Below, in pieces: positions 1-9,170 of a DNA stretch of 64,000 bases; within the stretch, counting starts at the first letter, position 1, and each line of letters begins with the position of its first letter. The stretch covers positions 62,001 through 126,000 of the forward strand of contig NZ_BAFK01000007.1 of assembly GCF_000296695.1 (NCBI RefSeq), given 5' to 3'. The notes under the pieces are model-generated. The model made no database searches. It was not told where the DNA came from and worked only from the letters and a program-made list of their open reading frames with translations. The position numbers and the translations under genes were made by a program. The DNA is from Rheinheimera nanhaiensis E407-8. GTDB taxonomy: Bacteria > Pseudomonadota > Gammaproteobacteria > Enterobacterales > Alteromonadaceae.

Positions 1-1747
1 CCAGCTCAATGCTGGTATTTTCTTCCGGCGCTACATAAGCGTGGGTGCCGGCCGCTTCATTGTTATTAGCGGCGATAATGGCGTCTAAATCTGCCTGGGT
101 GAACGGACCTGTGCCGGTGTAACGGCCGCCGTCCTGAATAGTGCCGGATTTAAAGCCGGTAGCATAAGAGCCGTACAGCATCACTGTAGGCGAGAAATCC
201 CACTCTAACCTTGCCATACCTGTGGTTTTATCCCAGCTTGGGCTGGTATCGTTGTAGGTATCAACCCAACATTGGCCGGGCTGTACCAGAAATTTATTTG
301 GTGCCAGGCCATTGAGCAGATTGTCCGGGTCCAGCAGGCCAACATAATCGCTGTTTAGCGGCAGGTTTTCTGTGCGTTTTACATCCGGGCACATAATATT
401 ACGGCCGCCGATATCCCAACGCTCATCTTCGGTGTAACGCAGGCCGAGGCTGACGCGAAATACATCGGTCACCTTGTAGGTGCTTTGCGCATAAATACTG
501 TTTGATTTTAAGCCGCGGTCCGGCTGGCGATAGGTAGACCATAAATTCGGGTTCGGCGTACTGCCACCTTCGTAATCCACATCCGGGTGCACTATATCAA
601 AAATGGTGGCGTTATTTTCCTTAAAGTAAAAATAACCCACCATCCATTGTAAACGGGCGCTGTCTTCGTTTTTAATTTGCAGTTCATGCTGGGTAGCTTC
701 ATGAGTACATTCCACACAACCGCCCCACTCATATTTGTCCGGGCTCCAGCTACGCTCCCACACTGACTCGCGGGAAGAGTCGGTATAACCGCCGATATAC
801 GACAGCGTAATGCCACTGTCGAAATTGTAATTTAGCCGGGTACGCAGGCTGTCGATAACAAAATCATTAAAGCCCGGCTCCTGAATATAAGCCTCGCGAT
901 CTGAACCACCGGTTACAGTAGGAATATGGCCGGTGCCCTGATCGGTGAAATTTTCATATGACAGGAACCAATCAAAATTGTCATTTGGCTGCCACAAGGC
1001 ACTAAAACGCGCGGCGGCTAAATCGGTAGAGCCATATTTTCTGCCCATCGCAGAGCCGGGTGCCATATCCACCACACCGTCCGATTTATCCACCGCCGCG
1101 GCCACACGAATAGCCAGCGTATCTGTCAGCGGTAAGTTAACCATGGCACGGGTGGCACGCCGATCGTAATTACCCAGAGTAAATTCGGCATTGGCTTCAA
1201 AGTAATCCAGCTTCGGCTTGGCAGTGTGCAGGTTAACTACGCCGCCGGTGGCGTTGCGGCCAAACAAGGTACCCTGAGGGCCACGCAGAATTTCTGCGCC
1301 TTCTAAATCAAACATCAGTGCTGATGCGCCCTGCGAGCGGGCGGAATAAACGCCGTCTACGTGAAAGGCTACTGCCGGGTCACCGCTTTCGGTTTGATCC
1401 GACGAGCCGATACCACGCAAATACACCATTGGCGTATTCTGGGTGCCGTTTTGCGCAATATGCAAACTGGGCACGGCACCTTGTAAATCGTCTAACTGCA
1501 TGACATGGTTATCGTCCAGCGCATTTTGATCAAATGCCGTTACCGCCAGCGGGGTTTCCCGAATGGTAGTCACCCGCTTAGTGGCCGTTACCTGAATAAC
1601 CTCTATCGCCCGCGACTCGCTGCTTTGTGAGGCTGTAGTTTGTTCACTAGTGCTTTGCGCTGACACATTAATACTGGCACCACACAACATGGCTGCAGAA
1701 ATAAGAATATAACTTTGTTTTAATTTGCTACCCGGCTGAATCAACAT
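1..1747 (-). CDS. TonB-dependent outer-membrane receptor, 3' end outside the window
   Basis: The gene runs off the window start; about 582 codons from the N-terminus are visible. It begins with a signal peptide (about residues 1-30, cleavage near VSA-Q). A TonB box (EVIQVTATK) follows near residue 49, then the plug domain with the usual LRGIGSSDQ and RGPQGTLFGRNATGG segments, then beta-barrel sequence with aromatic-rich strands. The last visible residues (APEENTSIEL) match the barrel motif that precedes the C-terminal strands. Such receptors bring bulky substrates across the outer membrane using TonB-ExbBD energy. The substrate cannot be read from the sequence. A GGGGAG ribosome site lies just before the ATG. 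LacI-like operators upstream suggest a carbohydrate-type ligand, but this is inference. Confidence 0.95.
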   Translation of the reverse strand, partial: MLIQPGSKLKQSYILISAAMLCGASINVSAQSTSEQTTASQSSESRAIEVIQVTATKRVTTIRETPLAVTAFDQNALDDNHVMQLDDLQGAVPSLHIAQNGTQNTPMVYLRGIGSSDQTESGDPAVAFHVDGVYSARSQGASALMFDLEGAEILRGPQGTLFGRNATGGVVNLHTAKPKLDYFEANAEFTLGNYDRRATRAMVNLPLTDTLAIRVAAAVDKSDGVVDMAPGSAMGRKYGSTDLAAARFSALWQPNDNFDWFLSYENFTDQGTGHIPTVTGGSDREAYIQEPGFNDFVIDSLRTRLNYNFDSGITLSYIGGYTDSSRESVWERSWSPDKYEWGGCVECTHEATQHELQIKNEDSARLQWMVGYFYFKENNATIFDIVHPDVDYEGGSTPNPNLWSTYRQPDRGLKSNSIYAQSTYKVTDVFRVSLGLRYTEDERWDIGGRNIMCPDVKRTENLPLNSDYVGLLDPDNLLNGLAPNKFLVQPGQCWVDTYNDTSPSWDKTTGMARLEWDFSPTVMLYGSYATGFKSGTIQDGGRYTGTGPFTQADLDAIIAANNNEAAGTHAYVAPEENTSIEL

Positions 1748-1825
1748 AGTCTTTGCTCCCCTGTTCTCTGATTATCTCCGCAGCTCAGGTGCATAACACC
1801 AGGCCCGGTTATTGTTATCAACAAA

Positions 1826-1843
1826 TTTGTTTGCGCTACCATA
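1826..1843. promoter_or_regulatory. Candidate LacI-type operator, distal copy
   Basis: This 18-bp stretch has the GTTTGCGC core and matches the better palindrome at 1928-1945 at 14 of 18 positions. It lies 102 bp from it, about 80 bp before the receptor start codon. It is less symmetric, with TTGCGCTA instead of TTGCGCAA. It may be an auxiliary site; alone it would not be convincing. Confidence 0.35.
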
Positions 1844-1927
1844 ATCAACGCTTAAGCATGCTGCTAAATGCTATTTAAATACAGCTTATATACTGCAATA
1901 TCTGATTCTAACTAGCGACAAAAGCAA

Positions 1928-1945
1928 AATGTTTGCGCAACCATT
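1928..1945. promoter_or_regulatory. Candidate LacI-type operator, primary copy
   Basis: The sequence AATGTTTGCGCAACCATT is a palindrome with two mismatched positions and a central CG, the usual form of LacI/GalR-family operators. It lies just downstream of the predicted start site of the receptor promoter, where a bound repressor would block transcription. No LacI-family gene is present in the window, so the regulator is unknown. Confidence 0.5.
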
Positions 1946-1962
1946 AATTGATAATGCGGCTT

Positions 1963-1992
1963 AAAGTAGTGCTAAAGCAGCTACCTTGTCAA
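1963..1992 (-). promoter_or_regulatory. Sigma-70 promoter of the TonB receptor gene
   Basis: Reading on the minus strand, a perfect -35 box TTGACA (1987-1992) is followed after 18 bases by the weak -10 TACTTT (1963-1968). The predicted transcript starts near 1956 and has a leader of about 200 bases that contains both LacI-like palindromes. Confidence 0.5.
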
Positions 1993-2056
1993 GGAAAAAA
2001 CCGCGCTTGCACCAACAGTTGTCCTATTGCGGTGCTAACAAGATTGGCGACTGTTG

Positions 2057-3766
2057 TTATTGCGAAGGTGCAGAGGTGAGTATATTTAAAATAAATTCAA
2101 TAGCTTGTGGAGACTGGTAAGAGTTATGCTCTGAGGGTACAACGATTTCAGCTGCCGCAGCGTTTAAATGTGCACTTTTGTAGGGCACCACACTGTCGTT
2201 TAACCCAGGGCACAAAGCGAACGCTTTGCAGCGCTTGGGGTCATCGTTGCCGATAATTGAATATACCGGCGCCTGCAGCGGTAGCTGACTCAGCTGTTGC
2301 ACTAACGGGTGCTTTGGCGATAACACATCCACACTGTTTGGGCCAAAGCCACGCATATAGCTGCGCATAGCGGGCTTAATATCTTCTTTAGTCAGTGCCA
2401 GCCACATCTGGTTAAACACGCTTTTCATGGTTTGCGGCAGCGTAATCATCATTGATGCCAGCCGGCCAATCCAGCCATCGGCGGTAGCAGCACCACGATG
2501 CGGCGTATCAATAAACACCACGCTTTTTACATAAGGCTTAGCCGCAAAAATAAAAATGTCCTCTAAGGTGCGCCGGGTGTCGTCATCGACCGGCAATTCA
2601 GCGGGCGACCGGTAAAACGTGGTATCCCACAACGCCATACCGCTGTTTTGCACAAAGGTTTTACTGATAATACCGCCCATACTATGGCCTACCAGTACCA
2701 TATTATTAGCCGCTATTGCCTGAGCATCCGGCGAGAGGCGATGCAGCAGCTCATCGGTGCGCTTTCTTAACCGCATCGCATTAAAAAATGGTGGTGGGCC
2801 GGAGGGGTAAAACGCATGCCATACCTGATAGCGGGCCGACAACTGCGGGTTAGAAAATATCGCCCAGCTTAAGCGGCGCCATATCAACGGGCTGGAATTT
2901 AAGCCATGGATCATCAGTATCGGAATTTTATCTTCGCTTAGCGGCTCTATTGCATAGATCCCCAGCTTGTCTTCTACTCTGTCAGCATTAAACAGGCCGG
3001 TTTTTTCCAACTGATCAGCCACTGCCACTTCAACTAAACATAAATACGCCGATGCCGGATCGTAGTTCAGCGCATAATGCTGCCGGGCAACAGGCCACTG
3101 TTGCGGCTGTTGCATATAAACGCCGCGTAATGTCAGCACCGGCAGCAGCGGATTACTGTAATCCAGCTTAACCGGCATCACCGTAACTGGCCGGAAAATA
3201 CCCTCAGGTGGAAAATAGCGGTCCAGTTCAGCGCCGGTGTTTTCACGCTGCCCTATCACAGCAATGCCTAAGCCATTATCCTGTTGGCGCAACATAAAAG
3301 GGTCATAGGTTTGTAGATCGGCAGCCAGAAAAAACTGCTCAAACGCCAGGCCGCTTTCATCGCTGTCGACCTGTAGCTCAAGCTGTAAATTCAGCGGCCT
3401 GGTATCCTGCCCGGAAATGGCAGCTCTGACCAGCGGCATTAAAGCCCGGTTGTAGTAGCCTATCGCCTGCTGACGCTGCTCGCCGGTTAGTGGCAACGCC
3501 AGCCAACGCTCGGCACAGCTTAGCTGCAACAAAAACAGCTGATACCCGGACGAGCGCTGCGCCGTAAGCTGCAGGCAGTAATCGGCCACCGCTTCATCCG
3601 CAACCTGATTTAAGCCAATATACTGATAGGCCAAAAAACCGGTTACGGCCTCTTCCGGTAGCTGTGCCGGCTGTTTCCAATAGATATATTTGCCCTGGCT
3701 GCAGCCCTGCAGTGCGATAACCAGCAGCAGAATTAACAGTGGCGCTGTAAGGTAACGCTGTAACAT
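2057..3766 (-). CDS. Outer-envelope lipoprotein with alpha/beta-hydrolase (lipase/esterase) domain
   Basis: A 569-residue protein starting with a lipoprotein signal (lipobox ALQGC, acylated Cys22). The first 270 residues resemble nothing I recognise. The second half is an alpha/beta hydrolase: MIHGLNSSP (about 284-292) fits the oxyanion-hole region, GHSMGG (360-365) gives nucleophile Ser362, Asp524 lies in LNDSVVP, and His547 in SEHNSY. The fold and the IDTPHRG segment resemble PGAP1-like or triacylglycerol lipase families. The substrate is unknown; a lipid ester or lipid-linked bond in the envelope is plausible. It diverges from the diguanylate cyclase gene, with about 80 bases between the starts. 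Confidence 0.85.
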   Translation of the reverse strand: MLQRYLTAPLLILLLVIALQGCSQGKYIYWKQPAQLPEEAVTGFLAYQYIGLNQVADEAVADYCLQLTAQRSSGYQLFLLQLSCAERWLALPLTGEQRQQAIGYYNRALMPLVRAAISGQDTRPLNLQLELQVDSDESGLAFEQFFLAADLQTYDPFMLRQQDNGLGIAVIGQRENTGAELDRYFPPEGIFRPVTVMPVKLDYSNPLLPVLTLRGVYMQQPQQWPVARQHYALNYDPASAYLCLVEVAVADQLEKTGLFNADRVEDKLGIYAIEPLSEDKIPILMIHGLNSSPLIWRRLSWAIFSNPQLSARYQVWHAFYPSGPPPFFNAMRLRKRTDELLHRLSPDAQAIAANNMVLVGHSMGGIISKTFVQNSGMALWDTTFYRSPAELPVDDDTRRTLEDIFIFAAKPYVKSVVFIDTPHRGAATADGWIGRLASMMITLPQTMKSVFNQMWLALTKEDIKPAMRSYMRGFGPNSVDVLSPKHPLVQQLSQLPLQAPVYSIIGNDDPKRCKAFALCPGLNDSVVPYKSAHLNAAAAEIVVPSEHNSYQSPQAIEFILNILTSAPSQ

Positions 3767-3849
3767 TATTGCCTCTGAGATTTAAATACAGGCCGAACTT
3801 CCGCTATGCTGTATTACTATAGCATTGTTATGTGTCAGGTTTTTTCAGT

Positions 3850-4785
3850 ATGGAAAACTCATTTAAACATCATGCCGATAAACTGGCCGAGTTTGCCGAT
3901 GCCAGCCGCGATGGCTATGCCATTTTTTCTGCTGACGATATTCTGCTTTGTGCCAATAAAGCCTTTTTGGAAGTGTTTTACCACCCTGAAGCTGAACTGA
4001 TTGGCAAACGCTTTGCCGACATTATGCGCACGGCTTTTCGCACGCGAAAAGGCCCGCGTATTGATGCCGATAATATCGACAGCTGGCTTAGCCGGGTGCA
4101 GCAACTGCGGCGCTCGCGCGATTTTCGCCTGTTTGAAGTCGATTTAGTCGACGGCCGCTGGTTTTTATTCTCTGAGCAAACCCTGCCAGATGGCGAAATG
4201 TTGCTGCAAACTAAAGACATTACCAAGCAAAAAATTGTTGAACAGCACTTAAACGAGCACAGCAGAAAGCTCGCCGACCTTGCCCTGACTGATGAGTTAA
4301 CCCAAATTGCTAACAGACGTAGCTTTGTTGCGTCGGTACAGGCTGAAATTACCCGCTGCAGTCGTCTGCATTGTGGTATGGCTTTTTTTCTGCTGGATAT
4401 CGATCATTTTAAAAGTATTAACGATACCTATGGTCACCAGGCGGGTGATGAAGTGTTACGACAGATCGCCCGGTTAGTTAAAAGCACCTTGCGTGAATAT
4501 GATATTTTTGGCCGTATCGGCGGTGAAGAATTTGGCATTTTTCTGTCTGAAACAACCCGGGCGACTGCGTTAGAGGTTGCTGAACGGCTGCGTCAGCAGG
4601 TTGCAGAAGAGACACTCTATATCGAAGGCAATACACTTGGTATCACTATATCGGTAGGTATAGCTCTGGCAAGGGATAAAACCAGCTTTGAGCAGCTTTA
4701 CGCCGATGCTGATGCCGCGCTTTATCAGGCAAAACATAGCGGCCGTAACCGCGTAGTCGTGGCAGAATATTGCGTTATCCTGTGA
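3850..4785 (+). CDS. PAS-GGDEF diguanylate cyclase
   Basis: A 311-residue protein predicted to make cyclic di-GMP from two GTP. An N-terminal PAS domain (about 10-125) is followed by a short helix and a GGDEF domain. The active-site signature is GGEEF (about 224-228), a functional variant. An RxxD sequence (REYD) sits five residues before it, the spacing of the inhibitory I-site, so product inhibition is expected. There are no membrane segments, so sensing is probably cytoplasmic. The ATG at 3850 was preferred; an in-frame GTG at 3832 would add six residues, and neither start has a strong ribosome site. It converges with miaE. Confidence 0.9.
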   Translation: MENSFKHHADKLAEFADASRDGYAIFSADDILLCANKAFLEVFYHPEAELIGKRFADIMRTAFRTRKGPRIDADNIDSWLSRVQQLRRSRDFRLFEVDLVDGRWFLFSEQTLPDGEMLLQTKDITKQKIVEQHLNEHSRKLADLALTDELTQIANRRSFVASVQAEITRCSRLHCGMAFFLLDIDHFKSINDTYGHQAGDEVLRQIARLVKSTLREYDIFGRIGGEEFGIFLSETTRATALEVAERLRQQVAEETLYIEGNTLGITISVGIALARDKTSFEQLYADADAALYQAKHSGRNRVVVAEYCVIL

Positions 4786-4799
4786 CGACGTACATTAGC

Positions 4800-5564
4800 T
4801 TACAGCGGTGCGCCGCTATGAAACTTAAAGTCGGTATCGGTGCTGGTTATCAGCTCAGCTTCAATGGCAGCAAAGAATGCGATACGGCCGCTTAAATCTT
4901 CGCCGGCCACCTGCGTGGCCAAAGTTAAATAATCCTGATAATGACGTGCTTCAGAGCGCAGCAACGAGATATAAAATTCACCGATGGCTGGCGGCAACAG
5001 TGGCGCCAGGCCAGCAAAACGCTCGCAAGAGCGGGCTTCAATAAAAGCACCGCAAATCAGTTTGTCGACCATCGCCGCTGGCTCATAGGTCCGCACATGG
5101 CGCAGCAGCCCCTTAGCATAACGGCTGGAGGTAATTTTCTGATAGCGAATACCGTTGGCCTGCATCACCTCTAATACCTGGTAGAAGTGGTGCAGCTCTT
5201 CTTTGATAAGCAGCACCATTTTATCGATAAGATCCTGCGTATAGGTATCAGCGGCTTTGGGCAGAATCGATTTTTTCAGGCTCAGCCCGGCTAATGCCTG
5301 CCAGTCGCCCTGCTCGCGGTAGGTAAAGTCTTCATAGGGTTTTAACCATTGCAGCAAGGCCTCACCACTTTGCTCATCTACCGCATAACGCCTAATCAGA
5401 TACATGGCACTTTGCGCTGCTTTTAACTCACAAATTAAGTGATCCAGCAGCAGCACCGGCAAACTGTCTGGCTGTGCGGCTTTGGTCAGCCATGACACAG
5501 GTGTCTCGCAGGCTAAAAATTGCTTTACTGGTTGAATTAACTGACTTATTTCGGCTTTTAACAT
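4800..5564 (-). CDS. miaE: tRNA 2-methylthio-N6-isopentenyladenosine(37) hydroxylase MiaE
   Basis: A 254-residue ferritin-like diiron monooxygenase that hydroxylates the isopentenyl group of ms2i6A37 in tRNAs reading UNN codons, using O2. Iron-ligand motifs are visible: EELHHF (ExxH, near residue 138), FIEARSCERF, and SEARHYQDY (ExxH, near 210). The C-terminal FKFHSG is also typical of MiaE. The length matches the family. It ends 14 bases from the diguanylate cyclase stop, with the genes converging. Confidence 0.95.
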   Translation of the reverse strand: MLKAEISQLIQPVKQFLACETPVSWLTKAAQPDSLPVLLLDHLICELKAAQSAMYLIRRYAVDEQSGEALLQWLKPYEDFTYREQGDWQALAGLSLKKSILPKAADTYTQDLIDKMVLLIKEELHHFYQVLEVMQANGIRYQKITSSRYAKGLLRHVRTYEPAAMVDKLICGAFIEARSCERFAGLAPLLPPAIGEFYISLLRSEARHYQDYLTLATQVAGEDLSGRIAFFAAIEAELITSTDTDFKFHSGAPL

Positions 5565-5595
5565 CGCTGGGCTTCAACACGCTAATAAGGCGGCC

Positions 5596-5601
5596 ATTAT
5601 A
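5596..5601 (-). promoter_or_regulatory. -10 element upstream of miaE
   Basis: On the minus strand a perfect TATAAT is followed at once by the GC-rich run GGCCGCC, 31 bases before the miaE start codon. No good -35 box is visible. Similar -10 plus GC-rich discriminators precede truA, cvpA and proS. Confidence 0.4.
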
Positions 5602-5670
5602 ACCAATTGTGCTGCAGCGCGCATGTATTGGCCTGTGTAATCAGCCATGTTCAAATTTTATTCAGCCAGC

Positions 5671-5699
5671 TTGACGAAGTGCATTCTATTGGCCATAAC
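5671..5699 (+). promoter_or_regulatory. Candidate sigma-70 promoter of the Yip1-like gene
   Basis: TTGACG (5671-5676) and CATAAC (5694-5699) are separated by 17 bases and lie about 60 bases before the start codon at 5760. This is a motif match only. Confidence 0.4.
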
Positions 5700-5759
5700 T
5701 GATGTAACGGTTATAACGCTATAACCCGGTAGTTCATAGTAGTGACAAGGATAATAATT

Positions 5760-6359
5760 ATGATATTGAATCACTTATGGGGACTGTATGCTCATCCGAA
5801 AGAAGAATGGCATACGATAGATGCAAGACATGAAAGTTTTCGTTACAGCTTAATTCATATACTGCTGGTAGCACTGATACCTTCAGTATGTGCTTATTAC
5901 TCTGCAGTACACATTGGCTGGAGCATAGGGGTTGGCGATCGCATTATGCTCACCCACGACAGCGCGCTAATGCTATCTATTGCTATGTACATCGCATTAA
6001 TCGGCGGCGTATTTGCCTTAGCGCTACTGGCACATTGGATGGCACATACCTTTGGCGCTGAACCTACCTACACCCAAACCTTAGAGCTGGCAGCTTACAC
6101 CTCTACCCCGCTGTTTATGGTGGGTTTTGCCGGTTTATATCCTGAGCTTTGGGTGGTCATGACAGTAGGCTTAGTTGGCCTCGCCTACTCGGTATATTTA
6201 CTCTATGTCGGCGTGCCTATCCTGATGCACATCCCTGAAGAGCGTGGTTTCATTTATGCCAGCTCTGTGGTGACCTGCGGCCTGGTGTTGCTGGTGTGCA
6301 TTTTAACGGCTACCGCCATTTTATGGAGCTCGGGCTTTGGCCCCACCTTTACCCATTAA
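5760..6359 (+). CDS. Yip1-family inner-membrane protein
   Basis: A 199-residue protein with about five hydrophobic segments and the layout of bacterial Yip1-domain proteins: a short N-terminal amphipathic region (HPKEEWHTI), then membrane helices including a GxxFALALLAHWMAHTFG segment. The molecular role of this family in bacteria is not established. The ATG at 5760 was chosen because AAGG stands nine bases upstream; a GTG at 5742 lacks a ribosome site. It appears to be a single-gene transcript ending at a strong hairpin shared with convergent purF. Confidence 0.75.
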   Translation: MILNHLWGLYAHPKEEWHTIDARHESFRYSLIHILLVALIPSVCAYYSAVHIGWSIGVGDRIMLTHDSALMLSIAMYIALIGGVFALALLAHWMAHTFGAEPTYTQTLELAAYTSTPLFMVGFAGLYPELWVVMTVGLVGLAYSVYLLYVGVPILMHIPEERGFIYASSVVTCGLVLLVCILTATAILWSSGFGPTFTH

Positions 6360-6381
6360 CGCCTGCTAACTGCTAAAAAAC

Positions 6382-6410
6382 AACAAAGGGAGCCCAGGCT
6401 CCCTTTGTTT
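6382..6410. terminator. Bidirectional rho-independent terminator
   Basis: A 13-bp stem (AACAAAGGGAGCC pairing with GGCTCCCTTTGTT) has A residues on its left and T residues on its right. It lies between the convergent Yip1-like gene and purF and can serve both. A similar GGGAGCC stem closes astB at 24328. Confidence 0.8.
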
Positions 6411-6432
6411 TATGCGTTAAGACATAACGTTG

Positions 6433-7944
6433 TTAACCTTCGTTATAGGTTTCCAGGTTAGTCGCCATAGCTGCCACCGCTTTGGCTTTGGCATCATCAC
6501 TGCGCTGCTGATCCAAGCGGTTTAAGTAATCCTGATCGATGTCATTGGTGACATAATTACCGTCAAATACCGAGGTTTCAAACCGCTTAATTTCCGGGTT
6601 TTCTGAGCGCACCGCGGCAATTAAATCGGGCAATGATTGAAAGATCAGGCCATCAGCGCCTATGGTATCGCAAATGCTATCAACGTCATGGCCGTGCGCA
6701 ATCAGCTCATTTGCTGAGGGCATATCAATACCATACACGTTGGGGAAGCGGATTTCTGGTGCGGCCGAGGCAAAATACACCTTCTTAGCACCGGCTTCGC
6801 GGGCCATATCAATAATTTGCTTTGAGGTAGTACCGCGCACTATAGAGTCATCGACTAACAGCACGTTTTTGTCTTTAAACTCTTGTTTGATGGCATTGAG
6901 CTTACGTTTAACTGATTTTTTCCGCGCCTCCTGGCCTGGCATAATAAAGGTGCGGCCGATGTAGCGGTTTTTCACATAGCCCTGACGGTAAGGCAAGCCC
7001 AACACAGTCGCAATTTGCAGCGCGGCATCGTTACTGGTTTCCGGAATAGGAATAACCACATCAATATCTAAATGGCCCCATTCGCGCTTGATTTTTTGTC
7101 CCAGCATAGTGCCCATGGCGACGCGTGAGGCATACACCGAAATGTTGTCGATGGTCGAGTCTGGCCGGGCAAAATAGACATATTCAAAGATACAAGGTGT
7201 GTAGCTTGGATTCTCAGCACACTGAAAGCTGTGCAGCTCGCCCTGCTCGGTAATATAGACCGCTTCACCCGGAGATACATCACGCAGCACAGTAAAACCA
7301 TCTGCGTCTAAAGCGACGCTCTCAGAGGCCACCATATATTCCGTGCCGCGCTCAGTTTCGCGCTTGCCCATCACTAAGGGGCGAATACCGTTAGGATCAC
7401 GAAACGCCAGCAGACCATGGCCGATGATCAGGGCAACAACGGCATAGCCCCCTTTCACCTTACGATGCACATTGGCCACAGCACGGAAAATATGCTCAGC
7501 TTGCAACTCCATCACCCCGGTATTGTGCAGCTCATGCGCCAGTACGTTTAACAACACCTCCGAATCTGAGGTGGTGTTTACATGCCGGCGGGCAATGCGG
7601 AAGATTTCTTCTTTTAAAATATGCGAATTGGTTAGGTTGCCGTTGTGTGCCAGCGCTATACCGAACGGGCTGTTGACATAAAACGGTTGCGCTTCGGCGG
7701 TACTGGATGAGCCCGCGGTTGGGTAACGCACATGGCCAATACCCATATTACCGGCCAGACGCTGCATATGGCGCACTTCAAACACGTCTTTAACCAGGCC
7801 GTTCGCTTTACGCAGACGCAAGGTGTTGTTATCTACGGTCACAATACCGGCGGCGTCCTGGCCACGATGCTGTAGCACCGTTAAGCCATCATACAGTGCC
7901 TGATTAACCGGATATTTCCCAACAATTCCAACAATACCACACAT
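6433..7944 (-). CDS. purF: Amidophosphoribosyltransferase
   Basis: A 503-residue enzyme for the first committed step of purine synthesis: PRPP plus glutamine gives 5-phosphoribosylamine. MCGIVGIVG at the start exposes the catalytic Cys after Met removal (class II glutaminase). The PRPP-binding signature [14 protein letters not shown] lies in the second half. Length and end match the E. coli protein. It is the last gene of the dedD-cvpA-purF run, 21 bases after cvpA, as in E. coli. I saw no PurR operator in front of cvpA. Confidence 0.98.
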   Translation of the reverse strand: MCGIVGIVGKYPVNQALYDGLTVLQHRGQDAAGIVTVDNNTLRLRKANGLVKDVFEVRHMQRLAGNMGIGHVRYPTAGSSSTAEAQPFYVNSPFGIALAHNGNLTNSHILKEEIFRIARRHVNTTSDSEVLLNVLAHELHNTGVMELQAEHIFRAVANVHRKVKGGYAVVALIIGHGLLAFRDPNGIRPLVMGKRETERGTEYMVASESVALDADGFTVLRDVSPGEAVYITEQGELHSFQCAENPSYTPCIFEYVYFARPDSTIDNISVYASRVAMGTMLGQKIKREWGHLDIDVVIPIPETSNDAALQIATVLGLPYRQGYVKNRYIGRTFIMPGQEARKKSVKRKLNAIKQEFKDKNVLLVDDSIVRGTTSKQIIDMAREAGAKKVYFASAAPEIRFPNVYGIDMPSANELIAHGHDVDSICDTIGADGLIFQSLPDLIAAVRSENPEIKRFETSVFDGNYVTNDIDQDYLNRLDQQRSDDAKAKAVAAMATNLETYNEG

Positions 7945-7965
7945 GGATTTTCTTCCTCGCCAGCG

Positions 7966-8454
7966 TTAGGGCTTTTGCATAAAACTGGAATGGTTCTGCA
8001 GATAGTCGAAGAACCATTCGATAATAAAACCAAATTCGGGGATAAGTACTGAGCTTTGCCACCAGCTGGCGTTCGCTGCCGGGGTAAAGGCGTCCATAAA
8101 AAACAGTATGGCACTGACAACCAGCACGCCGCGTAGCGCACCAAAAATAAGGCCAAGTAAGCGATCCGTTCCCGACAAGCCGGTAGATTGCACCAGTTTG
8201 CCAATAACATAATTAATCAGCGCGCCTAAGATCAGGCTTAAGATAAACAGAATAGCGATGGCAGAAGCACTGCGCAGGGTGTCGTCCTGCATAGTGGTAA
8301 AGAAGCCCGCCAGATGCGGATAGTAAGTGCTGGCAATAAAGAATGCCAGGATCCACACCGCCAGCGAAATGGCTTCTTTGACAAAGCCGCGGATCAGGCT
8401 GATAACAGCCGATAACGCTATGATTGCCAGAATGGCAAAATCAACCCAGACCAT
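7966..8454 (-). CDS. cvpA: Inner-membrane protein CvpA
   Basis: A 162-residue protein with four hydrophobic helices, matching the CvpA family (E. coli colicin V production protein, 162 residues). The opening [17 protein letters not shown] is characteristic. In other bacteria it affects envelope homeostasis and colicin V export; the biochemical role is unclear. It is cotranscribed with purF. A -10-like TAGAAT followed by GCGCGCC precedes it, so purF and cvpA may have their own promoter. Confidence 0.93.
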   Translation of the reverse strand: MVWVDFAILAIIALSAVISLIRGFVKEAISLAVWILAFFIASTYYPHLAGFFTTMQDDTLRSASAIAILFILSLILGALINYVIGKLVQSTGLSGTDRLLGLIFGALRGVLVVSAILFFMDAFTPAANASWWQSSVLIPEFGFIIEWFFDYLQNHSSFMQKP

Positions 8455-8486
8455 TTGCTACCAAAGGTTGTTTGATGACGGCGCGC

Positions 8487-8492
8487 ATTCTA
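8487..8492 (-). promoter_or_regulatory. -10 element upstream of cvpA-purF
   Basis: TAGAAT on the minus strand, followed by the GC-rich GCGCGCC, lies 33 bases before the cvpA start codon in the 59-base gap after dedD. No clear -35 box was found. Confidence 0.35.
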
Positions 8493-8513
8493 CCAAACCC
8501 AGCGCAGGCTTGG

Positions 8514-9170
8514 CTAATTATTTTCTGCCGGCTGATAGCTCATTACCGATAAACGCTCAATGCCGGTAAGCTGCTGCAGCCGCGGTAGTTGCTGCTCCAG
8601 CTTGTCTTTACGCAGCTCTGGGCCTACCAGCACACTGGTCAGCTGCAGGCCCTGAGTGTTGGTAATTTGCCGGGTAAAGGTAACAAAGCCGGCCTGGCGT
8701 AACTTTAACATCAGGGCATTAGCGTTTTGCTCTTTACTAAAGCTACCCACGCGCACCACCCAGGCAGCCTGCTCCAGTGCAAGTTGGTTGTGGTTCGCGC
8801 CAGCGCTTTGTGTAGCAGGCTTTTGCGTTGTCTGTTTCTGCTCTGGGGTTACGGTAACCTGAGCATATTGCTGCGAAGGTAACTGGGCGTCATTGCTGCT
8901 ATCAGCGCCAGCCGCGGCGGACTCATTGTCCGCATCCAAAGCGTTTTCAGCAACTGCCTGCTGTGCCAGTTGCTGTTCCAGCTGGGTAAACTGTGCACTG
9001 TCCAGCACCTGTTGCTGCTGTACACCACTGAATTCCGGCCGGTTGGGGATCACTTTAAAATCATCTTTTACTACCTGCTTTTCACCATCGAGCAAGTCTG
9101 GCAGAAAAATGATACCGGCCATTACCAGTATGGCTGTGCCCAGTAAACGATGCTTAAATGCGGGTGTCAC
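8514..9170 (-). CDS. dedD: SPOR-domain cell-division protein DedD
   Basis: A 218-residue protein with one N-terminal membrane helix (about 8-26), a low-complexity Gln/Ala-rich periplasmic linker, and a C-terminal SPOR domain (about 138-212, beginning AAWVVRVGSFSKEQNANAL). SPOR domains bind denuded glycan strands at the septum, and DedD helps constriction during division. Its start overlaps the folC stop by four bases, which implies coupled translation. Confidence 0.93.
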   Translation of the reverse strand: MTPAFKHRLLGTAILVMAGIIFLPDLLDGEKQVVKDDFKVIPNRPEFSGVQQQQVLDSAQFTQLEQQLAQQAVAENALDADNESAAAGADSSNDAQLPSQQYAQVTVTPEQKQTTQKPATQSAGANHNQLALEQAAWVVRVGSFSKEQNANALMLKLRQAGFVTFTRQITNTQGLQLTSVLVGPELRKDKLEQQLPRLQQLTGIERLSVMSYQPAENN

